Part shown: in pieces, positions 19,263 to 27,921 of the stretch
Layout of the letters: every line of letters begins with the position of its first letter
Position numbering within the stretch: the stretch's first letter is position 1
Assembly: GCA_014896305.1 (NCBI GenBank)
Contig: JADBKQ010000005.1
Span: 138,381 to 202,380, forward strand
DNA from: Limnochordaceae bacterium
Lineage (GTDB): Bacteria; Bacillota; Limnochordia; Limnochordales; DUMU01
Length of the DNA stretch: 64,000 bases
Direction of reading: 5' to 3'
The notes under the pieces: model-generated
Seen by the model: the letters and a program-made list of their open reading frames with translations, nothing else
Told to the model about the DNA's origin: nothing
Database searches by the model: none
Made by a program: the position numbers and the translations under genes

Positions 19263-21055
19263 CGGTCTTCCAGCTTCAGCACGGCCAGGAACGCCTCCTG
19301 CGGAACGTCGACGCTGCCCAGCCGCTTCATCCGCTTCTTGCCCTCTTTCTGCCTCTCTAACAGCTTCTTCTTGCGGCTGATGTCGCCTCCATAGCACTTG
19401 GCCAGGACATCCTTGCGCAGGGCACGCACGGTCTCGCGGGCCACCACGCGGGAGCCGATGGCAGCCTGAATCGGGACTTCGAACAATTGGCGAGGAATGA
19501 CCTCCTTCAGCCGCTCCGCCAGCTGCCGACCGCGAGTGGCCGCCTCATCCCGGTGAACGATGGCGCAGAGGGCGTCGACCGGCTTGCCGTTCAACAGGAT
19601 GTCCAGTTTGACGAGGTCAGCAGGGCGGTGACCACTGTAGCGGTAATCCAGGGAGGCGTAGCCCCGGCTCTTGGACTTGAGCTTGTCAAAGAAGTCCAAC
19701 AAGATCTCGGACAACGGCAGGAGATAGGTCAGCAACGCCCGCCCAGCCGAGACGTACTCGAGCGACTGGTACTCGCCCCGCCGTTGCTGGCAAAGCTCCA
19801 TGATCGGCCCCACATACTCGTTGGGCGTGATGATCCGGGCCTGCACGTACGGCTCTTCGATCGCCTCGATCTCCGTGGCCGGCGGAAAGGCAGCCGGGTT
19901 ATCCACCTGGACGAGATCTCCGTTGGTCTTGAGCACGTGATAGACCACGCTGGGGGCGGTGGCAATCAGATTGAGCCCATATTCCCGCTCCAACCGTTCC
20001 TGCACGATCTCCATGTGGAGCAGGCCCAGGAAACCGCAGCGGAAACCGAAACCCAGGGCGGCCGAGGTCTCTGGCTCGAAGATCAGCGCGGCGTCATTCA
20101 ACTGCAGCTTCTCGAGGGCTTCCCGCAGATCGCCGTACTGTTCGTTGTCCACCGGGTAAAGTCCGCAATAGACCATGGGCTTGGCCGGCTCGTAGCCGGG
20201 AAGTGGGGCTGCGGCGGGGTTGTTCACGGTTGTGACCGTTTCGCCCACCCGCACATCCTGCAAGTTTCGGATCTGCGCGCTGAAGCTGCCCACCTCGCCC
20301 GCCTGAAGTTGGGGTACAGGCCGCAGGGCGGGCTGAAAGATGTCGACCTCGCTCACCTCGTACTCTTTTCCACTACGCATTAGCCGTACCCGCTCACCTG
20401 CTCGTAAGCATCCGTCGATCACCCGGACGTAGGCGACTACGCCCCGGTATGAGTCGAAGTGGGAGTCGAAGACCAGCGCCCTCAGCGGCCGGTTGGGCAA
20501 GCCCTGGGGTGGTGGAATGCGCTGTACGATCGCCTCGAGTACCTGGTCCGTGCCCTGGCCGGTCTTGGCGCTCACCAGGAGCGCCTCGTCCCCCGGCAAC
20601 CCCAGCACGTCCCCGAGTTCTTGGCGCACCCGCTGAGGATCGGCGCTGGGCAGATCGATCTTGTTGATCACCGGGATGATGGTCAGCCCATGCTCGATCG
20701 CCAGGTGGTAATGGGCCACCGTCTGGGCTTCGATCCCCTGGGTGGCGTCGACGACCAGCAACGCTCCCTCGCAGGCGGCCAGACTCCGGGAGACCTCATA
20801 GGAAAAATCCACGTGACCGGGAGTGTCGATGAGGTTCAGGATATACTCCCGGCGGTCCGCAGCGACGTAGTGGAGCCGGACCGCCTGCATCTTGATGGTG
20901 ATGCCCCGTTCCCGTTCCAGATCCATCTGGTCCAGGACCTGGTCGGTCATCTCCCGGGCGGACAGCGTCCCCGTCCGTTCGATCAAACGGTCGGCCAACG
21001 TGGATTTGCCGTGGTCCACGTGAGCAATGATGCAAAAGTTCCGGATGTTATCCAA
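19259..21055 (-). CDS. lepA: Translation factor LepA (EF4)
   Basis: 598 residues. GTPase motifs: AHVDHGKST (G1), GITIKMQA (G2), DTPGHVDF (G3), NKIDLP (G4). The protein continues with EF-G-like domains and the LepA-specific C-terminal domain ([20 protein letters not shown] near the end). LepA is a ribosomal GTPase that affects initiation and back-translocation. I chose the TTG at 21055, giving [15 protein letters not shown], because GGAGG lies nine bases upstream; the frame can be extended to a TTG at 21073 without a binding site. Its stop overlaps the hemW start. Confidence 0.96.
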   Translation of the reverse strand: MDNIRNFCIIAHVDHGKSTLADRLIERTGTLSAREMTDQVLDQMDLERERGITIKMQAVRLHYVAADRREYILNLIDTPGHVDFSYEVSRSLAACEGALLVVDATQGIEAQTVAHYHLAIEHGLTIIPVINKIDLPSADPQRVRQELGDVLGLPGDEALLVSAKTGQGTDQVLEAIVQRIPPPQGLPNRPLRALVFDSHFDSYRGVVAYVRVIDGCLRAGERVRLMRSGKEYEVSEVDIFQPALRPVPQLQAGEVGSFSAQIRNLQDVRVGETVTTVNNPAAAPLPGYEPAKPMVYCGLYPVDNEQYGDLREALEKLQLNDAALIFEPETSAALGFGFRCGFLGLLHMEIVQERLEREYGLNLIATAPSVVYHVLKTNGDLVQVDNPAAFPPATEIEAIEEPYVQARIITPNEYVGPIMELCQQRRGEYQSLEYVSAGRALLTYLLPLSEILLDFFDKLKSKSRGYASLDYRYSGHRPADLVKLDILLNGKPVDALCAIVHRDEAATRGRQLAERLKEVIPRQLFEVPIQAAIGSRVVARETVRALRKDVLAKCYGGDISRKKKLLERQKEGKKRMKRLGSVDVPQEAFLAVLKLEDR

Positions 21056-21208
21056 ACGTCCCCTTCCTCCCAATCGGGCCGTAGACCGATCGCCGCCCTC
21101 ACCATTTATTTAGCATAGCACAGTCGTTTCACCGGCAGCGCCAGTCAGGGCGGCCAAGAGCCAGGAAGGCCATTTCCAATTGGAACCGGCAAATGATGAC
21201 GGACCAGT

Positions 21209-21628
21209 TTACAGATAAACAAAGATGAGCGCATCGAGCGCCACAGTAACCACTTGCGTCCAAATCCCCAGGGACGTACGCACCTGAGGATGGGGCAGCA
21301 GCCCGTTGTGGGTTGGGAAACGCTGTTTTTGGTGGAGAAAGTAGCCGATCGCCACTTCCAGATCGGGAAGCACGCCCGCCACCGCTCCGCACCAAAAGCC
21401 GGGCAAGCGACTGTCCAATCCGTGCCTACGCAGCCAGGCGGCCGCGCCCATCAGCAACGCTAGGCTGGCCAGGGCATCCACCACGGCGTGGAGAGGCTTG
21501 CTGTAATCCCGGTGGGGCACCTCGTCCAGTGCGGCGTGAGAGGCCAAACCCAGGAGCACCGCGGGCAGCGGGTGTGCGACCACCGCCCCCAATGCCGCTC
21601 CCGTGAACGAATGGGCAATGCTGATCAT
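21209..21628 (-). CDS. Small membrane protein, possible YdjM/DUF457-like
   Basis: 139 residues with about four hydrophobic segments. The N-terminal pattern IAHSFTGAALGAVV, then ASHAALDEVPHRDY, with spaced histidines and aspartates, resembles membrane-bound metal-dependent hydrolase-like proteins (YdjM/DUF457), but the match is by pattern only. A second conserved-looking segment is GVLPDLEVAI near residue 88. It overlaps the murJ stop by four bases (ATGA), so it is translationally coupled to murJ. An AGGGGGG site precedes the ATG. Function unknown; a role in envelope or lipid metabolism is only suggested by context. Confidence 0.6.
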   Translation of the reverse strand: MISIAHSFTGAALGAVVAHPLPAVLLGLASHAALDEVPHRDYSKPLHAVVDALASLALLMGAAAWLRRHGLDSRLPGFWCGAVAGVLPDLEVAIGYFLHQKQRFPTHNGLLPHPQVRTSLGIWTQVVTVALDALIFVYL

Positions 21629-23208
21629 GCTGTTCCCCCCTCGCGGGCCGGTTGCCGCCGCACTCGCCCCATGCGGCGCAGCAAGTCGACCAACATGTGT
21701 ACCTCTTCGATCCGGAGCAACCAGGCCGACACCCCGTACACCACCGCCCCCACCGACACCCCCAGCAGCACCTGAAGCGCCCGGCTGTGCAGCGTCGCCA
21801 GTCCAAACCAGCGGGCAGATAGCTCCGCCGCGCCCCAGGCCGCCGCCGACATGGGGAGACTGGCCAGTGATGCCAAGATGATAAGAGAGGCCAGCGACCG
21901 GCCGCCGATCGGCCCAATGCGCCGGCGCAAGGTCAGCAAATACGTGGACAGGCTCAACAAGGCCGCTAGTGCGAACGACAGGGCCAGCCCACGCTCGTTC
22001 CAGCGGGTGAGATGCAGAAAGAGCACGCCCAGGCCCAGGTTGACCAATAAGTTGACCACAGCCACTTTGACCGGGGTTCGAGTGTCCTTGAGGGAATAGA
22101 AGACGCGGGAAAGCACCTGGACCCCCGACAGCCCCAGCAGTCCCAACGCATAGAAGAGCAGGGTCCGGGCCGTAATGATCGTGTCGTAGGCAGTGAACTG
22201 GCCGGTCTGGAAGATGAAGCGGATGATGGGTTGCCCCAGCACGGCCAGTCCAAACGCCGAGGGTATCGTCAGGAAAAAGACGAATCGCAAGCCCTGCACG
22301 ATGGTTTTCTTGAGAGCCTCCATCTGCTGCAGGGCCACTTGGCGACTCAACGTCGGGAAGATGGCCTGGGAAAACCCCATGGCGATGACGCCCAAAGGAA
22401 ACTGCATCACCCGGTTGGCCAGACGCAAAGCGGTCATGCTTCCCGAAGCCAGGCCGGAGGCCAGGTTTTGCGTCAGGATCACGTTGAACTGCCCGATGGA
22501 CAGCCCCACGGCGGCCGGAACCATCAGGTAGAGCATGCGCCGCAGTGCCGGGTGGTGCAGGTCGATGCGGAGACGGTATCCATGATTGTGGCGAAGGGTG
22601 GCTGGCAACTGAACCAGAAAGTTCCCCACTGCCCCTATCACCGCACCATAGGCCATGCCAACCACTCCTAGCCGAGGCCCCAGCAGATACGTGCCCAGGA
22701 TGATGCCAAGGTTGTACAAGATTGGGCCTATAGCCGTCGAAAGAAAGTCACGGTAGGAATTGAGCAAGCCCATCTGCACACCGGCCAAGGCTGTGAAGAA
22801 GACCGCGGGAAAGGTCAATCGCATGAGGGAGATGAGCAAGGATAGCTCCTCTCCCTGGAACTCGTAGGCAACCAGCGGGGCGAGAATCGGCGTGAAGATG
22901 ATGCCCAGCAGCGTGAAGACGGTCAGAAGCAACACCACCACGTTGATGAACGTGGTGGCAATTTCCCAGGCTTCCTGTTCTTTCTCTCTTGCCAAGTACT
23001 CGGTGAAAACAGGGATGAACGCTGCGCTGAGCGCACCGCCCACCAGCAGTTGATACATGAGGTCGGGTATGCCGAAGGCAGCGGTATAGGCGTCGGTGGC
23101 TGCCCCGCGGCCGAAGATATCGGCCACTGCCCGCTCCCGAATGATTCCTAAGAGGCGGCTGATCAACGTTGCTGCCATCAGGATGGTGGTGGCCGCGGCC
23201 AGGCCCAT
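21625..23208 (-). CDS. murJ: Lipid II flippase MurJ (MviN family)
   Basis: About 527 residues with 14 predicted membrane helices. Signature segments: LISRLLGIIRERAVADIFG, TDAYTAAFGIPDLMYQLLVGG, AFIPVFTEY, FPAVFFTALAGVQMG and RVFYSLKDTRTPVKVAVVN. MurJ moves lipid II across the membrane for peptidoglycan synthesis. Start choice: the ATG at 23208 is preceded by GGGGAGG only four bases away; a GTG at 23310 has GGAGG twelve bases away and would add a charged leader of 34 residues. A more upstream TTG (23343) lies in the terminator T-tract and is rejected. murJ is not usual between spoIIP and lepA. Confidence 0.93.
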   Translation of the reverse strand: MGLAAATTILMAATLISRLLGIIRERAVADIFGRGAATDAYTAAFGIPDLMYQLLVGGALSAAFIPVFTEYLAREKEQEAWEIATTFINVVVLLLTVFTLLGIIFTPILAPLVAYEFQGEELSLLISLMRLTFPAVFFTALAGVQMGLLNSYRDFLSTAIGPILYNLGIILGTYLLGPRLGVVGMAYGAVIGAVGNFLVQLPATLRHNHGYRLRIDLHHPALRRMLYLMVPAAVGLSIGQFNVILTQNLASGLASGSMTALRLANRVMQFPLGVIAMGFSQAIFPTLSRQVALQQMEALKKTIVQGLRFVFFLTIPSAFGLAVLGQPIIRFIFQTGQFTAYDTIITARTLLFYALGLLGLSGVQVLSRVFYSLKDTRTPVKVAVVNLLVNLGLGVLFLHLTRWNERGLALSFALAALLSLSTYLLTLRRRIGPIGGRSLASLIILASLASLPMSAAAWGAAELSARWFGLATLHSRALQVLLGVSVGAVVYGVSAWLLRIEEVHMLVDLLRRMGRVRRQPAREGGTA

Positions 23209-23335
23209 AGGGCCTCCCCGCGAACGAGAATGCTTTCCAGATGCTTTTTCGAGATCCGCCGCAGGTGTCTCGGCCTGGGATTGAACCTGTCCCCCTCTAT
23301 TGCTGGACACGACTTCCCTGTGCCTCCATTCGCTG

Positions 23336-23362
23336 AAAAACAACTCCCGGATGGGCCGGGAG
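23336..23362 (-). terminator. Intrinsic terminator after spoIIP
   Basis: A seven-base-pair GC stem (23344-23350 with 23356-23362, five-base loop) is followed on the minus strand by TTGTTTTT. It separates spoIIP from murJ. Confidence 0.85.
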
Positions 23363-23439
23363 TCGCGGTAAACGACGCTATCAGTTTACCAGCCGGACCA
23401 AATTCCTGCCAGCTCCCCTTCCTCACGCAGGTCGCCCCA

Positions 23440-24873
23440 TTACCAACCTTCGGATCGGATCACTTCCGCCAGCGCTTTCCCGACATATTGCGCCGCCACC
23501 TTCGCCTCCGCCAAGCTGTTGGTGTACGTTCCAATTTCGAGCAACAGGGCCGGCTGCAACAGGTCTTGGTTGAACCGAGCATCCATGCGAGGAATGATTC
23601 CCCGGGATAATCCAGGGTACTCTTCGCGCAGGACGGCGTCTAGCTTCTGGGCAAAGAAGAGGTTCTGCCGCCAGTGAGGGTTGGGCAGGTATTCATTCCC
23701 AGCCACCACCAGGCCTACCTTCGCGGCCGTCTTCCCCCTTAAAGAGACTGTCCGAGCCGTGTAGTTTGTGCCATCGCGGTGAATGTCAATGACCAGTTTG
23801 ATACTGGGATACCTCCGAATCAGCTCCTGCAACCGGCGTCGCGAGTTCTCGTATGCCTGCCCGAAGCTGGGGTAATCATTGATCGTCTGGTCGTGGTAGA
23901 CGGCCACCCCGGCCTGGCGCAGGCTGCGAGCGAGTTCCTCGCCCACCTGCATCACCCCGGAGCGGGTCGAGTTCCAATCATAGTGCTCCGCCACGCTCTG
24001 GCGTCCCGGCGTATGATAGGACTCCGCCGAATGCGTATGGTAGATCAACACCACGGGACGGCCGTTGTTCGTGTCGGACAACGCTGGGGGTTCAGAAAAG
24101 GAATCCGGCTGCGACGGTGGCACGGGAGCAGGAGCGGGTGCAGGCACAGACGGCAGATTGGCCTTGGCGCCAGGCTCAACCCCGGCGTCTGCGCCGCCGG
24201 ACGTGCCTGGCGGACCGGCCGGGTAATCCTTTTCGTAGCGCAGATCCGCCGGGTTGATGGGCAGCAGCGCCTCCGCCCCCGGCGGCGGCCATTCGCCACC
24301 CGCCCCATCGGTGCTTCCCCGCAACGCCACCCGAACGGGAGCAGGTTCTCCCCAGGTATCGACAGGCGCACTCTCTCCCAGCGCCGTCGTCTGCTGCAGG
24401 TAGACGCTGAAGCCAGGCAGGGCCGCGGCCAGCACCGCCTGTTCGGGAGTGGACGCCGCCACGGCGGCAGGAAACGTCAAGATCCGTTGCCACACGGTGG
24501 GTGCAGGCAGACCCTGAGCGTCTTCCCCGTTACCGGGGGGGACCGCCGTGACGCCTGGACCGGGGGCAGTACTCCTGCGGAAGAGACGAACCGCCACTTG
24601 CTGGCCTTCTGCCCACCAGGAAGAGAACGCGGTGACCCCCGGAGCGAAGGCAGGCGGTCCGACCCGGTGTAAAAACCCAAGGAGTAATCCAGCGAGCAAA
24701 GCCGCCAGCATCAAGAGAACCGCCGGCAGGCGCAGGCGGTGTGCCCGGTACGGATACGGATACAGATGCAACCCTGGTGCGGCCAGGGGCGACCGCCACG
24801 GCCCGCGGGGGACTTCCCGAGCCAATCCGCCCCGTTGGGCCTGGGGACACCGTGAAGCCCGGAACCCTCTCAT
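23440..24873 (-). CDS. spoIIP: Stage II sporulation protein P (peptidoglycan amidase/endopeptidase)
   Basis: About 477 residues. An N-terminal membrane anchor (about residues 47-70) is followed by a long Pro/Ala/Gly-rich external linker (to about residue 275) and the SpoIIP catalytic domain: VVLIYHTHSAESYHTP, then KLVIDIHRDG, HWRQN, and ALLLEIGTYTNSL. The HTH, HRD and terminal Glu are the expected zinc and catalytic residues. SpoIIP degrades septal peptidoglycan with SpoIID and SpoIIM during engulfment. I preferred the ATG at 24873; a GTG at 24891 is also in frame and the site sequences (GAGGGG) do not decide clearly. It follows gpr, as in many spore formers. Confidence 0.93.
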   Translation of the reverse strand: MRGFRASRCPQAQRGGLAREVPRGPWRSPLAAPGLHLYPYPYRAHRLRLPAVLLMLAALLAGLLLGFLHRVGPPAFAPGVTAFSSWWAEGQQVAVRLFRRSTAPGPGVTAVPPGNGEDAQGLPAPTVWQRILTFPAAVAASTPEQAVLAAALPGFSVYLQQTTALGESAPVDTWGEPAPVRVALRGSTDGAGGEWPPPGAEALLPINPADLRYEKDYPAGPPGTSGGADAGVEPGAKANLPSVPAPAPAPVPPSQPDSFSEPPALSDTNNGRPVVLIYHTHSAESYHTPGRQSVAEHYDWNSTRSGVMQVGEELARSLRQAGVAVYHDQTINDYPSFGQAYENSRRRLQELIRRYPSIKLVIDIHRDGTNYTARTVSLRGKTAAKVGLVVAGNEYLPNPHWRQNLFFAQKLDAVLREEYPGLSRGIIPRMDARFNQDLLQPALLLEIGTYTNSLAEAKVAAQYVGKALAEVIRSEGW

Positions 24874-24963
24874 GGCCCTCACACCCCTCACACCCCATTC
24901 CCCAGGGATTCATGTATATGTGAGAGGGTCGAGCATCATGGGTCCAGGCGCTAGACGTGTCCC

Positions 24964-26199
24964 TTACTGTAAGGTGTCGAACGCGTCCTCCGGATTGAGG
25001 CCCGGGTGGAGGGCCACGTTGATCGCCCCGGCGACCACCGCCGCCAGGTCGTCGATCAGCACATCCACCTCCTTGGGGGTTACCACCATCGTGCCCAGGT
25101 AAGGCTGTAACAGCGAGGTTATGGTCTCCTGCTTGGCCGCCCAACGAGCTGCCTGGTCCCCCGTCATAGCTGCCGGTGGTCCACCGGCTTTCAAGGGCGG
25201 CGGCCCATTGGACGCTTCGCCCGGCTGCCCATCCGCCGGGATGGGGGCGATGTTGGGCAGAATCTGGCGGGCATCCGGCTGAATCCGAGTCGCGGGCGGC
25301 GGGGTGTCCTCGTTGTGAGGAGTGCGTCCAGAAACGCGGTCCCACGCATCCGAAAGGATGCTCAGAGCACTTATGACCGTCGGAACTCCCAGCACGAGAA
25401 CGGGTACGCCCAGCTCTGCGGCGGTAATTCCACGACGCGTGTTGCCCACCCCGGAGCCAGGACTGATTCCGGCGTCCGCAATTTGTACAGTCGTCCCGAG
25501 ACGCTCCACCGTACGGGCCGCCAGGGCATCAACGCAAACCACCAGGGACGGCCGGAAATGGTGGACGAGGGCAGCCACGATTTCACTGGTCTCCATGCCC
25601 GTGAGCCCCATGACTCCCGGCGTAATGGCCGCCACGGGTCGCAGGCCTTGCTGAGCCGCAGGGTCTGCGTAGCGGAATAGATGCCGGGTTACCAGACAAT
25701 GGCCGATCACTTGGGGCCCCAACGCGTCCGGAGTGGCATTCCAGTTACCCAGGCCCACCAGGAGGACGGGATCAGCAGGACCGATGTGCAGCAGACCCAG
25801 AAAGCGCCCGATCTCCCCTGCCAGCACCCCGGCGAGCTGTTCGTGGGCGGGAGGGTTGTGCTCCCGCAAGACAGGCGCTTCCAACGTGGAGTAGTGTCCT
25901 TTCTGTTTACCCATCAGCCGTGAACCCGCATCTGTCTCGATCGTGACCCGTGTAATCGTCCCGCCGGTGAAGTTTTCCTTTTCTACCCGCACTCCGGGGA
26001 TCTCTGGAGGCCCCTCTCGCTCTACTATCACTTCATGGGCTTCCACCGCCAGATCTGTTTGCACGAGGTGCCGGCGCACCCACTCCTCTTCCTCATTGAG
26101 CCTCTCATCGTCCATCCGGGACCGCTGGGGCGGCCGTTGCACGATCGGTGGCCGCAACAAGGCTCGTGCCCGCCATGCTCGTTTCCAGTCGGAGATCAC
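24964..26199 (-). CDS. gpr: Germination protease GPR
   Basis: About 411 residues. The GPR core is clear: HLVQTDLAVEAHEVI, YSTLEAPVLRE, LLVGLGNWNATPDALGP, AAITPGVMGLTGMETSEI, CVDALAARTVERLGTTVQI, ADAGISPGSGVGNTR and a C-terminal MVVTPKEVDVLIDDLA. GPR is made as a zymogen in the forespore and degrades small acid-soluble proteins at germination. A Pro-rich linker of about 60 residues interrupts the C-terminal part. Start uncertain: the GTG at 26199 has a GAGGGGGGGGAG site just upstream, while an ATG at 26115 gives a length closer to relatives but no site. It is divergent from rpsT, a common arrangement. I could not find a convincing sigma-G promoter. Confidence 0.92.
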   Translation of the reverse strand: MISDWKRAWRARALLRPPIVQRPPQRSRMDDERLNEEEEWVRRHLVQTDLAVEAHEVIVEREGPPEIPGVRVEKENFTGGTITRVTIETDAGSRLMGKQKGHYSTLEAPVLREHNPPAHEQLAGVLAGEIGRFLGLLHIGPADPVLLVGLGNWNATPDALGPQVIGHCLVTRHLFRYADPAAQQGLRPVAAITPGVMGLTGMETSEIVAALVHHFRPSLVVCVDALAARTVERLGTTVQIADAGISPGSGVGNTRRGITAAELGVPVLVLGVPTVISALSILSDAWDRVSGRTPHNEDTPPPATRIQPDARQILPNIAPIPADGQPGEASNGPPPLKAGGPPAAMTGDQAARWAAKQETITSLLQPYLGTMVVTPKEVDVLIDDLAAVVAGAINVALHPGLNPEDAFDTLQ

Positions 26200-26371
26200 G
26201 GGCTCCCCCCCCTCAGCGTAAGCTTGTACGATTCGACCAACCCTATGCGTGTAGCAAACAGCCCAGCCCATGCCCACCAAGGGCTGGGTATGTGGGGAGT
26301 GGCGGCGGAATTGTGCGCGTGCAGTAGCCATGTTGGGCTGGGTTCGCCAGGGTTCGCTGGTCACAAATCCC

Positions 26372-26400
26372 TTGCACCTGCAGGCAGCAGGTGGTACACT
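26372..26400 (+). promoter_or_regulatory. Promoter of rpsT
   Basis: TTGCAC (26372-26377), a 17-base spacer, then TACACT (26395-26400). The match is partial (TTG and TA...T), but spacing is ideal and it lies about 33 bases before the rpsT start. Confidence 0.6.
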
Positions 26401-26432
26401 ACAGCTTGGTTGTCTCGGAAGGGGGGAAGCGT

Positions 26433-26696
26433 GTGCCCAACCATCGTTCAGCTGAAAAGGCGTTGCGGGTAGCAGAGCGGCGTCGCCTGGAAAATGTATC
26501 CCGGAAGTCAGCCATGCGGACGGCCAGCAAAAAGTTCCGGCTAGCCGTGGCTGCCGGGCAGAAGGAACAGGCCCAGGCGCTCTTGCGGGAGGCAATCTCC
26601 AAGATCGACCGCGCCGCCGCCAAACGGGCGATCCATCCGCGGCAAGCAGACCGTCGGAAGTCCCGTCTGATGAAGGCCTTTCAAGCCCTTGCGTGA
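26433..26696 (+). CDS. rpsT: 30S ribosomal protein S20
   Basis: 87 residues of the S20 family: PNHRSAEKALRVAERRRLEN, then SAMRTASKKFRLAV and the closing KRAIHPRQADRRKSRLMKAF. S20 binds 16S rRNA early in small-subunit assembly. I chose the GTG at 26433: AAGGGGGG lies six bases upstream and the protein then starts PNHRS like its relatives; a longer frame would begin inside the promoter. It is the only convincing plus-strand gene in the window and has its own promoter and terminator. Confidence 0.96.
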   Translation: MPNHRSAEKALRVAERRRLENVSRKSAMRTASKKFRLAVAAGQKEQAQALLREAISKIDRAAAKRAIHPRQADRRKSRLMKAFQALA

Positions 26697-26767
26697 CAAC
26701 CCGTCCGGGCCACCCACGACTGTTTCCCGGTTACTCTGGTTACCCCAACGTTTCGATAGGTGAAAAG

Positions 26768-26796
26768 AGCTGGGTCAACTTGGGCCCGGCTTTTTT
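26768..26796 (+). terminator. Intrinsic terminator after rpsT
   Basis: A nine-base-pair stem with two G-U pairs (26768-26776 with 26783-26791) is followed by TTTTTT. It lies 70 bases after the rpsT stop and faces the convergent end of holA. Confidence 0.85.
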
Positions 26797-26850
26797 GTGC
26801 TTTATTCGATCGCCCGTCGAGCAGCTGCCAGGCTGGGGTGGTATCAGGTC

Positions 26851-27921
26851 CTACCCCTCACGATACGGGGCGGGGCGGCTCAGGGCCTCTATGCGCGGGG
26901 TCTCCCCCAGCAGAGGCAACCGGATGCAGAGGAGAACCAGGGCTACGCTGGGCTCTCGTCGCCCCATCTTGATGTCCGCCTCGGTACGGGCCAGCCAGAT
27001 AAGCCCTTCTTCGGCCTGGGCCAGGGTCAGCCGGCAGGCTTGCTCACTCAGCTTACGCAGCTGAAAGGGTCTCAGTTGCAAACGGGCAGCCACCTGGTTT
27101 TGGGGGACGCCCCGGGCCCGGGCCTCCACCACAGCGAGCAGACGGCGCCAGTGCCACGACAGCGTCGCCAGGATTGCGAGCGGCGGCCGACCGCTCTCGA
27201 GGAGGTCCCTCAATGCTTGCAGTGCGGCCGCCGGTTGACGCCGGCCCAAAGCGTCAGCCAGGTCGAAGATCCGGTAGTCAGAGACTTGCGTCCAGCTCAA
27301 GCTCCCCAGTAAGTTCACCTCGTCTGCCGTGACGGGTCGATTTGCCGCATAGGTAAGCAGTTTGTCGAGCTCCGTGGCGAGTGCCTGGGGATATGGGCCC
27401 ATGGCCTCCACCAGCCGCTGGGCCGCCTCTGCGGTCAAGGAACCTCCAGCCTGCCTGGCCCGCTGTTGCAACCAGTCTACCAGCCGCGGTGTGTCCGGCT
27501 CCGGAACCTCTACCACCTGCCCCGCTCGCTCCACCGCCTCCCGTAGCCCGCGTACTAGAGACCCGGCTTTGGCAGCCACCAGCACCAGGTAGTTCGGGGG
27601 CTGAATCCGCGCCAGCCCATCCGCCAATAGGTTTTGCTCTGCTGCTGGCCAGGAGTCCACCCGTTCCACCCGGATCAAACGGCGCCCGCCCAAAAAGGGA
27701 AGCACCTGGGCGGCTTCCAGCACCCGTACGGCCGCACACTCGCTGGCGTCGAAGGATTGTTCGTTCCAAGCGGCGGTCGGGTCGCCCGCCTGGGGTCCCA
27801 GCAGCTGAATCCGTAGCCGCTGCCAGCTTTCGGCGACCCAAAATGGGTCCTCGCCCAGAAGAAGATAGACGGCGGGTGGTTCGGTAGCCGAGTGTGCCTT
27901 CTGCGCCTGCTTCGAGCTCAT
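26851..27921 (-). CDS. holA: DNA polymerase III subunit delta
   Basis: About 356 residues with the HolA pattern: VYLLLGEDPFWVAESWQRL near the N-terminus, FLGGRRLIRVERVDSW, YLVLVAAKAG, a GPYPQALATELDKLLTYA helix, and DYRIFDLADALGRRQPAAAL in the third domain. Delta opens the beta clamp within the clamp loader. The ATG at 27921 overlaps the comEC stop (TGATG), so translation is coupled. The order comEA-comEC-holA-(rpsT) is standard in Bacillota. Confidence 0.94.
   Translation of the reverse strand: MSSKQAQKAHSATEPPAVYLLLGEDPFWVAESWQRLRIQLLGPQAGDPTAAWNEQSFDASECAAVRVLEAAQVLPFLGGRRLIRVERVDSWPAAEQNLLADGLARIQPPNYLVLVAAKAGSLVRGLREAVERAGQVVEVPEPDTPRLVDWLQQRARQAGGSLTAEAAQRLVEAMGPYPQALATELDKLLTYAANRPVTADEVNLLGSLSWTQVSDYRIFDLADALGRRQPAAALQALRDLLESGRPPLAILATLSWHWRRLLAVVEARARGVPQNQVAARLQLRPFQLRKLSEQACRLTLAQAEEGLIWLARTEADIKMGRREPSVALVLLCIRLPLLGETPRIEALSRPAPYREG

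Noticed and set aside
23310-23343. Upstream TTG start of murJ at 23343
   Set aside because: The codon lies in the T-tract of the spoIIP terminator, so it would not be in a murJ transcript.
24881-24897. CRISPR-like or tandem repeat (repeated cctcacacc)
   Set aside because: Only two short imperfect copies; no array. No CRISPR, insertion sequence, integrase or attachment site was found anywhere in the window.
26200-26371. Sigma-G promoter for gpr
   Set aside because: A GCATAG box and a CGTACAA box are present but only 12 bases apart, too close for forespore promoters.
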